NCBI RefSeq assembly: GCF_030656345.1 | Contig: NZ_JAUSNR010000049.1 | Location: 40,057 to 104,056 of the forward strand | Length of the DNA stretch: 64,000 bases | Direction of reading: 5' to 3' | Origin: Pseudotabrizicola sp. | GTDB taxonomy: Bacteria; Pseudomonadota; Alphaproteobacteria; Rhodobacterales; Rhodobacteraceae | Shown here: positions 1 through 7,723 of the stretch, in pieces | How positions within the stretch are numbered: position 1 is the first letter of the stretch | Layout: each line of letters opens with the position of its first letter | The notes under the pieces: generated by a model | What the model was told of the DNA's origin: nothing | What the model saw: only the letters and a program-made list of their open reading frames with translations | Database searches by the model: none | Translations under genes and position numbers: made by a program

Positions 1-2
1 GG

Positions 3-308
3 ATGCAGGACAAGTTCGAGCCGGTGCTGGACGCACTTCTGGAACAACAGCCCGGCTGGGCTGTTCATGGCTCGCCCGAGATGGATGTCGCCTGGGAAAT
101 CGCTGGGTCCGCAGGTCTCGATCTGGAGAAGGCGGAAACAGACCAGTTCTTTCCGGGGATCACCGGCATCCTGAACCAGGACGCGGCCGATGTGGAAGCC
201 CTGGCCATTCGCCAGACGCCGACCTTCTTTCTGAACGGAAAGCGGTTGGAGAACTTCAGCGCAGACAGCCTGATCGCCGATGTGCGGTTCGCGGTCGAGA
301 ATTCCTGA
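3..308 (+). CDS. DsbA-family thioredoxin-fold protein, C-terminal part (cut by window edge)
   Basis: Only the C-terminal part of the gene is present; the reading frame is open to the window edge, so the true start lies upstream. The visible part has a helical insert followed by a TPTFFLNGK strand, the cis-proline region typical of DsbA-like thiol oxidoreductases, and it ends in a short helix. The CxxC active site would be in the missing part. The role, periplasmic disulfide exchange, is inferred from the fold. It converges on mntR, leaving only a few bases between the stops. Confidence 0.75.
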   Translation: MQDKFEPVLDALLEQQPGWAVHGSPEMDVAWEIAGSAGLDLEKAETDQFFPGITGILNQDAADVEALAIRQTPTFFLNGKRLENFSADSLIADVRFAVENS

Positions 309-314
309 CAGCGC

Positions 315-767
315 TCAGGGCCGGTTGGCGAAGGAAGAAAACAGGGCCAGTGTCCGTTCGCTGACATGGTGCTCGATGCCTTCGGCATCGCGTTCCGCTG
401 TCTCGGTGTCAAGGCCGAGGCTGATGAGAAAGCGCAAGACGATCTCGTGCCGCCGCCGGCATTCTTTGGCCAGTGCGCGGCCCGCCTCTGTCAGAAAGAC
501 CGACCGATACTTCGCGCGGGTGATCAGCCCCTCGCGCGCGAGACGGTCGAGAGTCTTGCTCACGGTCGGCACCTTCACGCCAAGCCGGGCGGCGATGTCC
601 ACCGGGCGCGCCTCGCCCTGATCGTGGATCAGTTCGGCGATCAGCTCGACATAGTCCTCGGCCAGTTCATTGCGCCGGGCTTCGCGGACACCTTGAAACG
701 CCCCGGCGCGCAGATCCGCAGGCCGGTCATCCGAGGTGGCTTGGGTTTCAGGATCGAGCTCTGTCAT
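315..767 (-). CDS. mntR: Manganese-responsive transcriptional regulator MntR (DtxR family)
   Basis: The 150-aa protein has an N-terminal winged helix (about residues 40-100, with PVDIAARLGVKVPTVSKTLDRLAREGLI) and a short metal-binding dimerisation helix region containing ECRRRHEIVLRFL and EHHVSE, as in MntR. It lacks the SH3 domain of long DtxR proteins. The frame is open much further upstream, but the ATG at 765-767 gives the usual family length and leaves the divergent promoter region free. It is divergent from mntH, which it most likely represses when manganese is sufficient. Confidence 0.88.
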   Translation of the reverse strand: MTELDPETQATSDDRPADLRAGAFQGVREARRNELAEDYVELIAELIHDQGEARPVDIAARLGVKVPTVSKTLDRLAREGLITRAKYRSVFLTEAGRALAKECRRRHEIVLRFLISLGLDTETAERDAEGIEHHVSERTLALFSSFANRP

Positions 768-791
768 CCGTTCAGTGTCGCACGGGATGGA

Positions 792-837
792 TTGACAAGT
801 AAAGGCGTGGGGCAGAATGTTAGCAGTGTCTAACTTT
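792..837 (+). promoter_or_regulatory. mntH promoter with putative MntR operator
   Basis: A TTGACA -35 box at 792-797 is followed about 18 bases later by a weak -10 near 816-821. An inverted repeat, GTTAG-CAGTGT-CTAAC at 819-834, with further matching A/T bases outside it, overlaps this -10. The position in the mntR/mntH intergenic region and the overlap with the -10 fit a repressor operator. Binding by MntR is inferred. Confidence 0.55.
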
Positions 838-885
838 ATGCGCCGCGTCTTGTTTGGCGTGGTCAAGCCCGGAGTGCCAAGAGTC

Positions 886-2211
886 ATGACGACCAATGCC
901 TGGCGGCAAGAAAGCGAAACGCCGTCGCTTTCCGAAGTTTTCCGCACCATCGCGGTTGGGAACGGTGGCACCAGCCGGTTCCGCCGGTTCCTCGCCTTCA
1001 TTGGTCCCGGCTATCTGGTGGCAGTGGGCTATATGGACCCCGGCAACTGGGCGACCTCGCTGGCGGGTGGGGCGGCTTTTGGCTACACGTTGCTGTTCGT
1101 CGCACTGCTATCGAACATCATGGCGATCCTGCTGCAATCGCTGTGTGCCAGGCTTGCGGTCGCCTCGGGCCGCGATCTGGCACAGGCCTGCCGCGATGCC
1201 TTCCCGAAATGGATGTCAGTCCCGCTCTGGATCTTCGCAGAGCTCGCCATCATCGCCACGGACCTGGCCGAGGTGATCGGCACCGCGATCGGCCTGAACC
1301 TCTTGTTCGGCATTCCGCTGGAGATTGGCATCTTCATCACCGCCGCCGACGTGTTCCTGATATTGTGGCTGCAGAACAAGGGGTTCCGCTGGATCGAGGC
1401 GTTGATCATCTCGCTCACGGCGCTGATCGCCGCCTGCTTTGTCGTGCTGATCGCGCAGGCCGATCCGGTCTGGGGCGAGGTCATCGCAGGCTTTGCCCCA
1501 AGCCGCGAGATTTTCAACAACCCGACGATGCTTTACCTGGCGCTTGGCATTATCGGGGCGACGGTCATGCCGCATAACCTATACCTGCATTCGGGCATCG
1601 TGCAGACTCGCGCCTTCGGGCTTGATCTTCCGTCCAAACGCGAGGCGCTGAGGTTGGCGACTTGGGACAGCACCATCGCACTGATGTTCGCGCTGACGAT
1701 CAATGCATCGATCCTGATCCTGGCCGCTGCTGCCTTCTACACGGTGGGGCAAAACGACGTAGCCGAAATTGACAAGGCGCATCTGTTGCTGGAGCCCTTG
1801 CTCGGTTCGTCGCTCGCGCCGGTCCTGTTCGGCGTGGCGCTCTTGTGCGCGGGGCTGAACTCCACTGTAACCGCTACCATGGCCGGGCAGATCGTGATGG
1901 AAGGTTTCATCAACCTGCGCATCGCGCCTTGGGCGCGGCGCCTGATCACACGGGGCCTTGCCATCATCCCGGCGATCTTCGTGATCCTGCTCTACGGCAG
2001 CGGTGGTGTGGGGGAGCTTTTGATCCTGAGCCAGGTGGTGCTGTCATTCCAGCTTCCCTTCGCCATCGTTCCCTTGGTGATGTTCACCGCCAGCCGCGCC
2101 AAGATGGGCGAACTCGTAGCGCCCCGCTGGCTGACCGGCCTCTGTTGGCTGATTGCGGCCCTGATCATCGTGCTGAACGTGAACCTGCTGTCGACAGTAC
2201 TCTTGGGCTGA
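886..2211 (+). CDS. mntH: Nramp-family divalent metal (Mn/Fe) transporter MntH
   Basis: This 441-aa, roughly 11-helix membrane protein imports Mn2+ (and probably Fe2+) with protons. The two signature unwound-helix motifs are present: DPGNW at residues 51-55 and MPHNLYLHS at 228-236, which carry the metal-ligating Asp, Asn and Met residues of the family. The ATG at 886 is preferred over upstream in-frame starts because those fall inside the promoter/operator, and a GGAG lies 11 bases upstream. It is divergent from mntR and converges on the ccdA-like gene with only three bases between stops. Confidence 0.93.
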   Translation: MTTNAWRQESETPSLSEVFRTIAVGNGGTSRFRRFLAFIGPGYLVAVGYMDPGNWATSLAGGAAFGYTLLFVALLSNIMAILLQSLCARLAVASGRDLAQACRDAFPKWMSVPLWIFAELAIIATDLAEVIGTAIGLNLLFGIPLEIGIFITAADVFLILWLQNKGFRWIEALIISLTALIAACFVVLIAQADPVWGEVIAGFAPSREIFNNPTMLYLALGIIGATVMPHNLYLHSGIVQTRAFGLDLPSKREALRLATWDSTIALMFALTINASILILAAAAFYTVGQNDVAEIDKAHLLLEPLLGSSLAPVLFGVALLCAGLNSTVTATMAGQIVMEGFINLRIAPWARRLITRGLAIIPAIFVILLYGSGGVGELLILSQVVLSFQLPFAIVPLVMFTASRAKMGELVAPRWLTGLCWLIAALIIVLNVNLLSTVLLG

Positions 2212-2214
2212 CCC

Positions 2215-2949
2215 TCAGCCGATCGTTCCCAAAACAGGGAAGGTTTCCAGCAGCCAGAAGGCAATACCCGTAATTTGCCCGGTCATTACGGCGAAGCCCA
2301 TGGCGATCATGACAACGCCCGCTACCCGATGAAGCCAGAGACTTGCACGACCAAGACGCCTTATTCGTTCAGTCAGTTCATTCGTGAAAGCTGCGAGCAA
2401 TAGGAACGGGACGCCGAGACCGGCAGAATACACAGTCAAAAGAGCTATTCCATCTGCGCCCGAGGCAGCACTCACCGTCAAGATCGACCCCAGAACCGGC
2501 CCAATGCAAGGCGTCCAGCCGAAAGCAAAAGCCAGTCCAAGCAAATAGGCCCCGAGAGGATTTCCACCTTTTGCATCAAATGTGAATCGCGTGTCACGGA
2601 GCAGGATGCCCGGCCGTATAAGCCCGGTCATGACCAATCCAAACACTATGATTAGCGCACCCCCGACAATACCGAGCTCGTACTTCCATTGCAAAAGCAA
2701 GCCACCGAGAAGGCTGGCACCTGCACCCAATGAGATAAATACGGTCGAAAAACCCATGACGAAGTACAGGCTCAAGAGCAGGCTATGCAGGCGAGTTCTC
2801 ATCTGTGCTTTTTCGCGCGAACTTGGCCCCGGTTGCCCTGCTATGTAGGAAACATAGCCAGGAGCGAGCGGCAGTACGCACGGAGATAAGAATGACAGAG
2901 CCCCTCCCAAAAAGGCCACGAGGACCCCGACGCCAGAAATTTCGAACAT
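2215..2949 (-). CDS. ccdA: CcdA/DsbD-type transmembrane thiol-disulfide transporter
   Basis: This 244-aa polytopic protein has the six-helix CcdA layout. The two redox cysteines sit in conserved SPCVLPLAPGY (Cys24) and WTPCIGPVLG (Cys148) motifs. Family members carry electrons from cytoplasmic thioredoxin across the membrane to periplasmic apocytochrome or copper-protein maturation factors. That role fits the many Sco, DsbA, TlpA and cytochrome c genes in this window. There is no partner gene in the same operon; it is transcribed towards mntH. Confidence 0.87.
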   Translation of the reverse strand: MFEISGVGVLVAFLGGALSFLSPCVLPLAPGYVSYIAGQPGPSSREKAQMRTRLHSLLLSLYFVMGFSTVFISLGAGASLLGGLLLQWKYELGIVGGALIIVFGLVMTGLIRPGILLRDTRFTFDAKGGNPLGAYLLGLAFAFGWTPCIGPVLGSILTVSAASGADGIALLTVYSAGLGVPFLLLAAFTNELTERIRRLGRASLWLHRVAGVVMIAMGFAVMTGQITGIAFWLLETFPVLGTIG

Positions 2950-3357
2950 GCGCCCTGCTCACTTTCGACAGATTGAATTATATGCTATCTCCCGCCATTC
3001 GATGACGTCAGCTTGAGAGTTCGCTAACACCTCTAGCAACTTGAGCTGCAAGCGAGTTCTCTTTTTCGTGGCTTGGGAGTCAAAGTTGCGCTGGTCGCGG
3101 GAAATCGTCCTCGCCAACATGGCTCGTCGAGCGCTTCGTGAAAAAAAATGGAAAGTTCTGTGCTTTCTGCATCGCCGTCCCATTGCCTGAACGCGGACGG
3201 GTTTTCACAATTACGTTACGTCAACTCGCCGCATTTGCAACCACAGGCCGCAGAAAAAAACCTTCAAGCAAAGAGAGCGTCAAACTGGAGCAAACCACGG
3301 TCAGCCAATTGCTACACAAACCCTCGCTATAAGGTGCGACAGCCTTCCTCTTGGTCG
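2950..3357. other. Intergenic region without a convincing gene
   Basis: About 400 bases between the ccdA start and the end of the L,D-transpeptidase gene. Short open frames exist on both strands but show no family signature or ribosome binding site. The ccdA-proximal part is AT-rich (around 2975-2995) and may hold its promoter. Confidence 0.4.
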
Positions 3358-3951
3358 TCAGATCAGCAGTACCTGAGTGCCGACCTGTGCCAAATCGTAC
3401 AGTTCAATGACATGCTCGTTGTAGAGGCCGATGCACCCGTTCGATGATCTGCGACCGATCTTCCGGGTATCATGGGTGCCGTGGATCAAATAGGCAGGCC
3501 ATGACAGATACATTCCGCGGACACCAAGCGGGTTGTCCTTGGATCCGCCTTCGACCATCTTTGGCCAGTCCGGGTTGCGCTCGAGCATGGATGCCGTCGG
3601 ACGCCACGGTGGGTTCACGGCTTTGCGGACAATTTCGGTCCGCCCGAGCCGCGTCAGTTCCTCGGACAGAGGGACAGACGTGGGGTAAAGGAGGTAGATC
3701 GACTGATCCTCTGACCAATAATGCAGTGCGCGTGACTTGGTGTCCGCCAGAATCGCACCACCCTTAGTATTCTCAAAATAGTCCCGCCACTGAGGCATCC
3801 GGAAGCTGGACACGTTGTTCCGCACGCTGCCGGATACAGGAGCCTGAAACTCAGTCGTGCCGTCCTGTGCCAAGGCTGGTAGGGCCGCAAGAGATGCCAT
3901 CCCGACTGCTCCGCCCATCAAAGCCCGTCGCCCGATCCGATCATCGGCCAT
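3358..3951 (-). CDS. YkuD-family L,D-transpeptidase (copy 1 of 5)
   Basis: The 197-aa exported protein has an RR-containing Tat-like or Sec signal peptide ending near LAALPALAQ, then a YkuD domain. The catalytic signature is intact: HGTHDTRKIG followed by SSNGCIGLYN with Cys173 as nucleophile. Such enzymes form 3-3 peptidoglycan crosslinks or attach proteins to meso-diaminopimelate. It closely resembles the L,D-transpeptidase at 45076-45636, sharing the VRNN(I/V)SSFR start of the mature protein and the whole catalytic segment. It is divergent from the first lnt module. Confidence 0.88.
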   Translation of the reverse strand: MADDRIGRRALMGGAVGMASLAALPALAQDGTTEFQAPVSGSVRNNVSSFRMPQWRDYFENTKGGAILADTKSRALHYWSEDQSIYLLYPTSVPLSEELTRLGRTEIVRKAVNPPWRPTASMLERNPDWPKMVEGGSKDNPLGVRGMYLSWPAYLIHGTHDTRKIGRRSSNGCIGLYNEHVIELYDLAQVGTQVLLI

Positions 3952-4157
3952 GCATCACTCCTTCATCTAGGTTTCGGAATGGTGAGTAACGATCTCTTGC
4001 CAGCGGGACAAATCAAAGAACCGTTAGCGGCGCATGGTTTGAGCCGGAAGCTCTACAAGCACGACGCCGTTCATCTTGCGTGGCTTCAGATCGCCCCATG
4101 GAAGTCGCCCAACATTTCTCGACACTCTGACAATGCCGTGATCTGTCAACCAAAGCG

Positions 4158-4187
4158 TTGCACCTCTAGTAGCTAGAGCAATTAACC
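4158..4187 (+). promoter_or_regulatory. MerR-type dyad promoter of lnt module 1
   Basis: A -35 TTGCAC (4158-4163) is followed by the perfect dyad CTCTAG-TAG-CTAGAG (4164-4178) and then an A/T-rich -10 region about 19 bases downstream. A dyad inside an overlong spacer is the hallmark of MerR-family activated promoters. The half-sites differ from the CueR dyads elsewhere in the window, which suggests a different regulator. Confidence 0.6.
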
Positions 4188-4218
4188 CTCACCCCTCAAG
4201 ACGGGGGCTTTCGCAGGA

Positions 4219-5781
4219 TTGATCACTTCAGATGCTCATCCCTTTTCCGGCGGTAAGCTGCTTCAAGGTCTGCCTGGTTTGGGCATGGCGCTGGCCGTTG
4301 GCGCCGCACTTGTCCTAGCCTTGCCGCCATATTCGATCCTGCCCTTTGCGCTGATCGCCTTCGCAGTGCTGGCAATTATGTTGCGTGGCGCGTCATGGCC
4401 TATCGCGTTTCGACTGGGATATCTGTTTGGCTTGGGCCAATTCGTGCCCGGGCTTTTCTGGATCACCGAAAGTTTTCAGGTCGAGGCGGATCGGTTTGGA
4501 TGGTTGGCTTTGCCAGCCGTGTTCGGCCTTGCAGCTCTGCTGGCAGTGTTTCCGGCTCTTGCCTGCGCCCTTGCCGCCCGTATGGCGCGCGCCGGATTGC
4601 CGCTCTCGCTTTCGCTTGCGACAGGCTGGACCGGCCTTGAATGGCTGCGGGGGCATGTTCTGACGGGATTTCCTTGGAACCTTGCTGCCTACACGCTGGC
4701 CGACTGGTTGCCTTTCGCGCAGGTGGCCTCCCTGGTCGGCAGCTATGGGCTGGGGTTCCTCTTGGTGCTTTGTTCAGCTCTGACAGGGCTGGCTTTCCGT
4801 ACGCCCGACCGCAGATTGCAGGTCGTCCGTTTCGCCAGCGCCGCTGCGATTGCGGTCACCGTCGCTGGTTTCGGTCTTGCGCGCCTGACCTTGTCAGATC
4901 CCCCGTCGGAGCGCGGCGCTCAAATCCGCGTCGTGCAACCGAACATCGCGCAAAACGCCAAGTGGGATGAAGGATCCCGGAAAGCCAACATCCTGCAGCT
5001 TCTGGCTCTTTCTGCGCGCCCGGGCGACTACGATATCCTGCTTTGGCCCGAAACAGCTTGGCCGGGGTTTCTTGCAGAAGACACAGGGGCCCGCGTCATA
5101 CTTGGCTGGCTTTTGCCGGATACCACGGTCTTGCTGGCGGGCAGTCCCGAGCGGGAAGTAACAGCCACCGGAACGGCGTACCGAAACTCTGTGCTCGCCG
5201 TCGCGCCTGACGGCTCTGTCCTGACGCGCTATGCCAAACATCACCTTGTCCCCTTCGGTGAATACGTTCCATGGCGGAGTGTTTTGCCATTCCAGCGTCT
5301 CGTCGAATCTCTCGGGGATTTTTCGCCCGGTCCGGGGCCCCGCACCATCGCATTCGGCCCTCATCCTTACCCTGGCATCGCGATCTGCTACGAGATCATC
5401 TTTCCCGGGCATGTTGTCGATGATGCCATCCGACCGGACTGGATATTCAATGCAACCAACGACGCTTGGTTCGGTGCTTCCATTGGTCCAAAGCAACATC
5501 TGGCTTCAGCCCGGATGCGGGCCATCGAAGAGGGGCTTCCACTCGTGCGAGCCGCGAATACGGGAATCTCGGCAGTGGTCGATGCCTACGGCGAGACACT
5601 GGCGATGCTGGACATCGAGACTTCTGGCGTAATCGACATGCGCTTGCCGAGGCGCCTACCACCGACCCCCTACGCCCGTCTCGGCGACTGGTCCGTGCTT
5701 CTTCTTATACTTGTCTCTTGGGGGGGGTTCGCCTTCTGGGGTTGGCGGAAAAAGACTATCCTGAAAGGACAACGTACATGA
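4219..5781 (+). CDS. lnt: Apolipoprotein N-acyltransferase, paralog 1
   Basis: This 520-aa inner-membrane enzyme would transfer an acyl chain from phospholipid to the N-terminal cysteine of apolipoproteins. About six N-terminal helices carry GFPWNL (Lnt signature), followed by a nitrilase-like periplasmic domain. The expected catalytic triad is present as Glu278 in WPETAWPG, Lys340 in KHHLVPFGEYVP and Cys390 in AICYEIIFPG. The TTG start at 4219 is chosen because the paralog starts at the matching TTG. The stop overlaps the next gene as ATGA. A housekeeping lnt is expected elsewhere in the genome, so this is probably an accessory metal-linked copy. Confidence 0.92.
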   Translation: MITSDAHPFSGGKLLQGLPGLGMALAVGAALVLALPPYSILPFALIAFAVLAIMLRGASWPIAFRLGYLFGLGQFVPGLFWITESFQVEADRFGWLALPAVFGLAALLAVFPALACALAARMARAGLPLSLSLATGWTGLEWLRGHVLTGFPWNLAAYTLADWLPFAQVASLVGSYGLGFLLVLCSALTGLAFRTPDRRLQVVRFASAAAIAVTVAGFGLARLTLSDPPSERGAQIRVVQPNIAQNAKWDEGSRKANILQLLALSARPGDYDILLWPETAWPGFLAEDTGARVILGWLLPDTTVLLAGSPEREVTATGTAYRNSVLAVAPDGSVLTRYAKHHLVPFGEYVPWRSVLPFQRLVESLGDFSPGPGPRTIAFGPHPYPGIAICYEIIFPGHVVDDAIRPDWIFNATNDAWFGASIGPKQHLASARMRAIEEGLPLVRAANTGISAVVDAYGETLAMLDIETSGVIDMRLPRRLPPTPYARLGDWSVLLLILVSWGGFAFWGWRKKTILKGQRT

Positions 5782-5951
5782 TCGGACCGATTTTTGGGAT
5801 CGTCGGATTCCTGTGTGGCTACTATGTCGCCCGACAGCGCGGCGGCAAGCCACTTGACCGCTTGCAGTATGCCGCAGGCTTCGCCATCGCTTTCGGGCTG
5901 TTCGGCACCCTCCTTGGCATCGCCCTCGCCAGGTTTCTTGGGGCGGCCTGA
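5778..5951 (+). CDS. 57-aa two-helix membrane miniprotein (copy 1)
   Basis: The 57-residue protein begins MIGPIFGIVGFLCGYYVARQ and has two hydrophobic segments separated by a basic RGGKPLDRLQ loop. Its ATG overlaps the lnt stop, so translation is probably coupled. The paralog at 13262-13435 has the same length, the same overlap and an almost identical second helix (AGFAIAFGLFG), which argues for a real, selected protein. I do not recognise the family. An accessory subunit of Lnt or a membrane stress protein are both possible. Confidence 0.8.
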   Translation: MIGPIFGIVGFLCGYYVARQRGGKPLDRLQYAAGFAIAFGLFGTLLGIALARFLGAA

Positions 5952-5971
5952 TCGGCGAAACCTTGCCGATC
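5950..5971 (+). other. Stem-loop between orf57 and sco (copy 1)
   Basis: GATCGGC (5950-5956) pairs perfectly with GCCGATC (5965-5971) around an 8-base loop, starting at the orf57 stop codon. The second module has an equivalent hairpin at the same place. There is no T-run, so it is more likely an attenuator, mRNA stabiliser or weak terminator than a classical intrinsic terminator. Confidence 0.5.
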
Positions 5972-5995
5972 CTGAAATCCTCACCTCTTTGTCGG

Positions 5996-6025
5996 TTGAA
6001 CCTCTAGTTACTCGAGGTTCTAGAC
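5996..6025 (+). promoter_or_regulatory. MerR-type dyad promoter before sco (copy 1)
   Basis: A -35 TTGAAC (5996-6001) is followed by the 19-bp dyad ACCTCTAGTTACTCGAGGT (6000-6018), which has one mismatch between its arms, and a possible -10 TAGACG at 6021-6026 after a 19-base spacer. The half-site matches the dyads before both lnt genes and before dsbA at 35973, so one regulator probably serves all. It gives sco and the following genes their own metal-responsive start. Confidence 0.6.
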
Positions 6026-6055
6026 GGCACTCTGTTCTCATTGTCTGGGCTGTTC

Positions 6056-6649
6056 ATGCGTCTTCGTTCTCTTCAGATCATCCTTTGGATCGCCGCGACT
6101 GCGGCGGTCGTCGCGTTCTCGGCGATGCGGTGGTGGCCCGCAACGGACGAGAGCGCCGCAGCAGCTTCAGCCTTCAGTCCTGCCTTCGCGCTTGCGGACA
6201 GCGAAGGCAGCATCCGCACGACTGCCGAATTCCGCGGAAAGTTCCTGTTGGTGTTCTTCGGCTTTACAAGCTGCCCGGATGTCTGTCCGACGACGCTCGC
6301 CGAAGTCGCGCAGGTCATGGATGATCTTGGATCTGACGCGGGATCGGTGCAGCCGATTTTCATTTCGATCGATCCTGAACGGGACAGGCGTCTGGGGCTG
6401 GCCGACTACACCAAGGCCTTTCATCCAGCGATCCTCGGTCTGGCCGGAAGCGAGGCGGAAACACAGTCTGCGGCCGCAAGTTTCAAGATTTTCTACGAGC
6501 GGGAGGCCGACACCTCGTCGCCGGATGGCTACACTATGGCGCATACCTCGGGCCTCTACTTGATCGGCCCGGATGGCGAGTGGCTGCGTCAATTCACCTA
6601 CGGCACACCTGCGGCCGACATCCTTTCCGACCTTCAATCGAGATTCTGA
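6056..6649 (+). CDS. Sco1/SenC-family copper chaperone (copy 1)
   Basis: The 197-aa protein has one N-terminal membrane anchor and a periplasmic thioredoxin-like domain. The copper-binding residues of the family are intact: Cys73 and Cys77 in CPDVCP, and His163 in MAHTSGL. Sco proteins deliver copper or electrons to the CuA site of cytochrome oxidase or buffer periplasmic copper. The ATG at 6056 matches the start of the paralog at 13543. A PCuAC gene follows after three bases, a common copper-delivery pairing. Confidence 0.92.
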   Translation: MRLRSLQIILWIAATAAVVAFSAMRWWPATDESAAAASAFSPAFALADSEGSIRTTAEFRGKFLLVFFGFTSCPDVCPTTLAEVAQVMDDLGSDAGSVQPIFISIDPERDRRLGLADYTKAFHPAILGLAGSEAETQSAAASFKIFYEREADTSSPDGYTMAHTSGLYLIGPDGEWLRQFTYGTPAADILSDLQSRF

Positions 6650-6652
6650 CCC

Positions 6653-7126
6653 ATGAAACACTTCCTTCTTGCCGCAGCTCTGATCCTGACCGCGCCTGCC
6701 GCCATGGCCTGCGAGACTGTAACCATCGGTGATCTGACCATTGAACACGCCTGGTCCAAGGCAACGATCGGCGCGGGGCGTCCCGGCGTCTTCTATGTGG
6801 AGATGAAGAACACCGGATCGACCGACGACGCGCTGGTTGGCATCGCGACGCCCGCGGCTGGTATGCCGATGTTGCACGAGACTGTGGTTCAGGATGGCAT
6901 CGCATCAATGCCGCATGCGATGTCGATCCCCATACCGGCCGGCCAGAACGTGCAGCTTTCGCCTGGTGGATACCATGGCATGCTGATGGGGCTGACCACC
7001 GCCCTCAAGGAGGGCGACAGCTTCCCGGTTACCCTGTCCTTCGAAAAGGCCGGTGAGGTTACCGTGAATGTCGACGTCCTGTCCTTGCGTGCGGAGGGTC
7101 CGGATTGCGCCGACGCAGGGCAATAA
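6653..7126 (+). CDS. PCuAC-type periplasmic copper(I) chaperone (DUF461)
   Basis: The 157-aa protein has a signal peptide (cleavage after AAMA) and a mature PCuAC domain. The His/Met copper ligands lie in MPMLHE, MPHAM and GGYHGMLMGL, matching the family's H-x-n-M-x-n-HxM pattern. The family passes Cu(I) to Sco or directly to the CuA site. It is immediately downstream of sco and overlaps the start of a second sco by 22 bases. A truncated homolog ends the second module at 14140. Confidence 0.92.
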   Translation: MKHFLLAAALILTAPAAMACETVTIGDLTIEHAWSKATIGAGRPGVFYVEMKNTGSTDDALVGIATPAAGMPMLHETVVQDGIASMPHAMSIPIPAGQNVQLSPGGYHGMLMGLTTALKEGDSFPVTLSFEKAGEVTVNVDVLSLRAEGPDCADAGQ

Positions 7127-7707
7127 TCCTCGGTGCTGGAGGGGCAGTCGGAGCCGTCGCCTTCATGCTGGGCGTCGGGGCCTATCGCACGCGCAAGCAG
7201 CCAACCCGCAGCGAGCTCCTTCCCTTGCCAATCGGCGAGATGTCCTGGACATTGACCGATCACCGTGGCCGATCCGTCAGACCCGCCGAGTGGGCCGGTC
7301 GCCCGGTCATGGTGTTCTTTGGCTTCACGTGGTGCCCGGACGTCTGTCCAACCACACTAAGCGACATATCTCTCTGGCTCGAAGAAATAGGTGCTGACGC
7401 CGATCGAATGATTGTCGCGTTGATTTCGGTCGATCCGGAGCGGGACACGCCAGACGTCCTTTCCGACTACGTCGGCAATTTCGATCCACGCATCATGGGG
7501 CTGACGGGATCTGCTGACGAGGTCGCGCAGGCCGCCGCAGATTTTCGCGCAACCTATCGCCGCGTCGCCAAGGACGCCGGTGACTACACGATGGACCATA
7601 CCGCCGGTGTGTTCCTGTTCCACGCCGATGGGCGCTTCGCCAGCATCATCGACTTTCACGAGGACCGGCGCTTCGCCGTTCCCAAAATCCGCCGAACCCT
7701 CAGTTGA
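7105..7707 (+). CDS. Sco1/SenC-family copper chaperone (second type)
   Basis: The 200-aa protein begins at a TTG inside the PCuAC gene, with GGAGG 7 bases upstream, and has an RRRR-led membrane anchor. The copper ligands are Cys77 and Cys81 in CPDVCP and His165 in MDHTAG. It is clearly less similar to the two module copies than those are to each other, so it is a separate subfamily. The chain sco-PCuAC-sco-M23-DUF411 runs with overlaps or tiny gaps and is probably one transcript. Confidence 0.9.
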   Translation: MRRRRAIILGAGGAVGAVAFMLGVGAYRTRKQPTRSELLPLPIGEMSWTLTDHRGRSVRPAEWAGRPVMVFFGFTWCPDVCPTTLSDISLWLEEIGADADRMIVALISVDPERDTPDVLSDYVGNFDPRIMGLTGSADEVAQAAADFRATYRRVAKDAGDYTMDHTAGVFLFHADGRFASIIDFHEDRRFAVPKIRRTLS

Positions 7708-7723
7708 AAGGTCATTCTGCCAG

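Larger units (their letters stand above)
4126..6723 (+). repeat. Copy 1 of a duplicated lnt-orf57-sco-PCuAC module
   Basis: This segment and 11607-14211 have the same gene order, the same ATGA overlap between lnt and the 57-aa gene, and similar upstream DNA starting at TCTGACAATGCCGTGATCTG. Nucleotide similarity is clear but far from identical, so the duplication or second acquisition is old. Copy 1 continues into a full PCuAC gene; copy 2 breaks off within it. Confidence 0.85.

Noticed and set aside
4894..5499. 201-codon antisense frame in lnt1 (and its equivalent at 12375-12980 in lnt2)
   Set aside because: The two shadow frames are conserved only because lnt is conserved on the sense strand.
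5950..5971. Calling the orf57 hairpin an intrinsic terminator
   Set aside because: No T-run follows and a promoter dyad lies just downstream, so termination is only one possibility.
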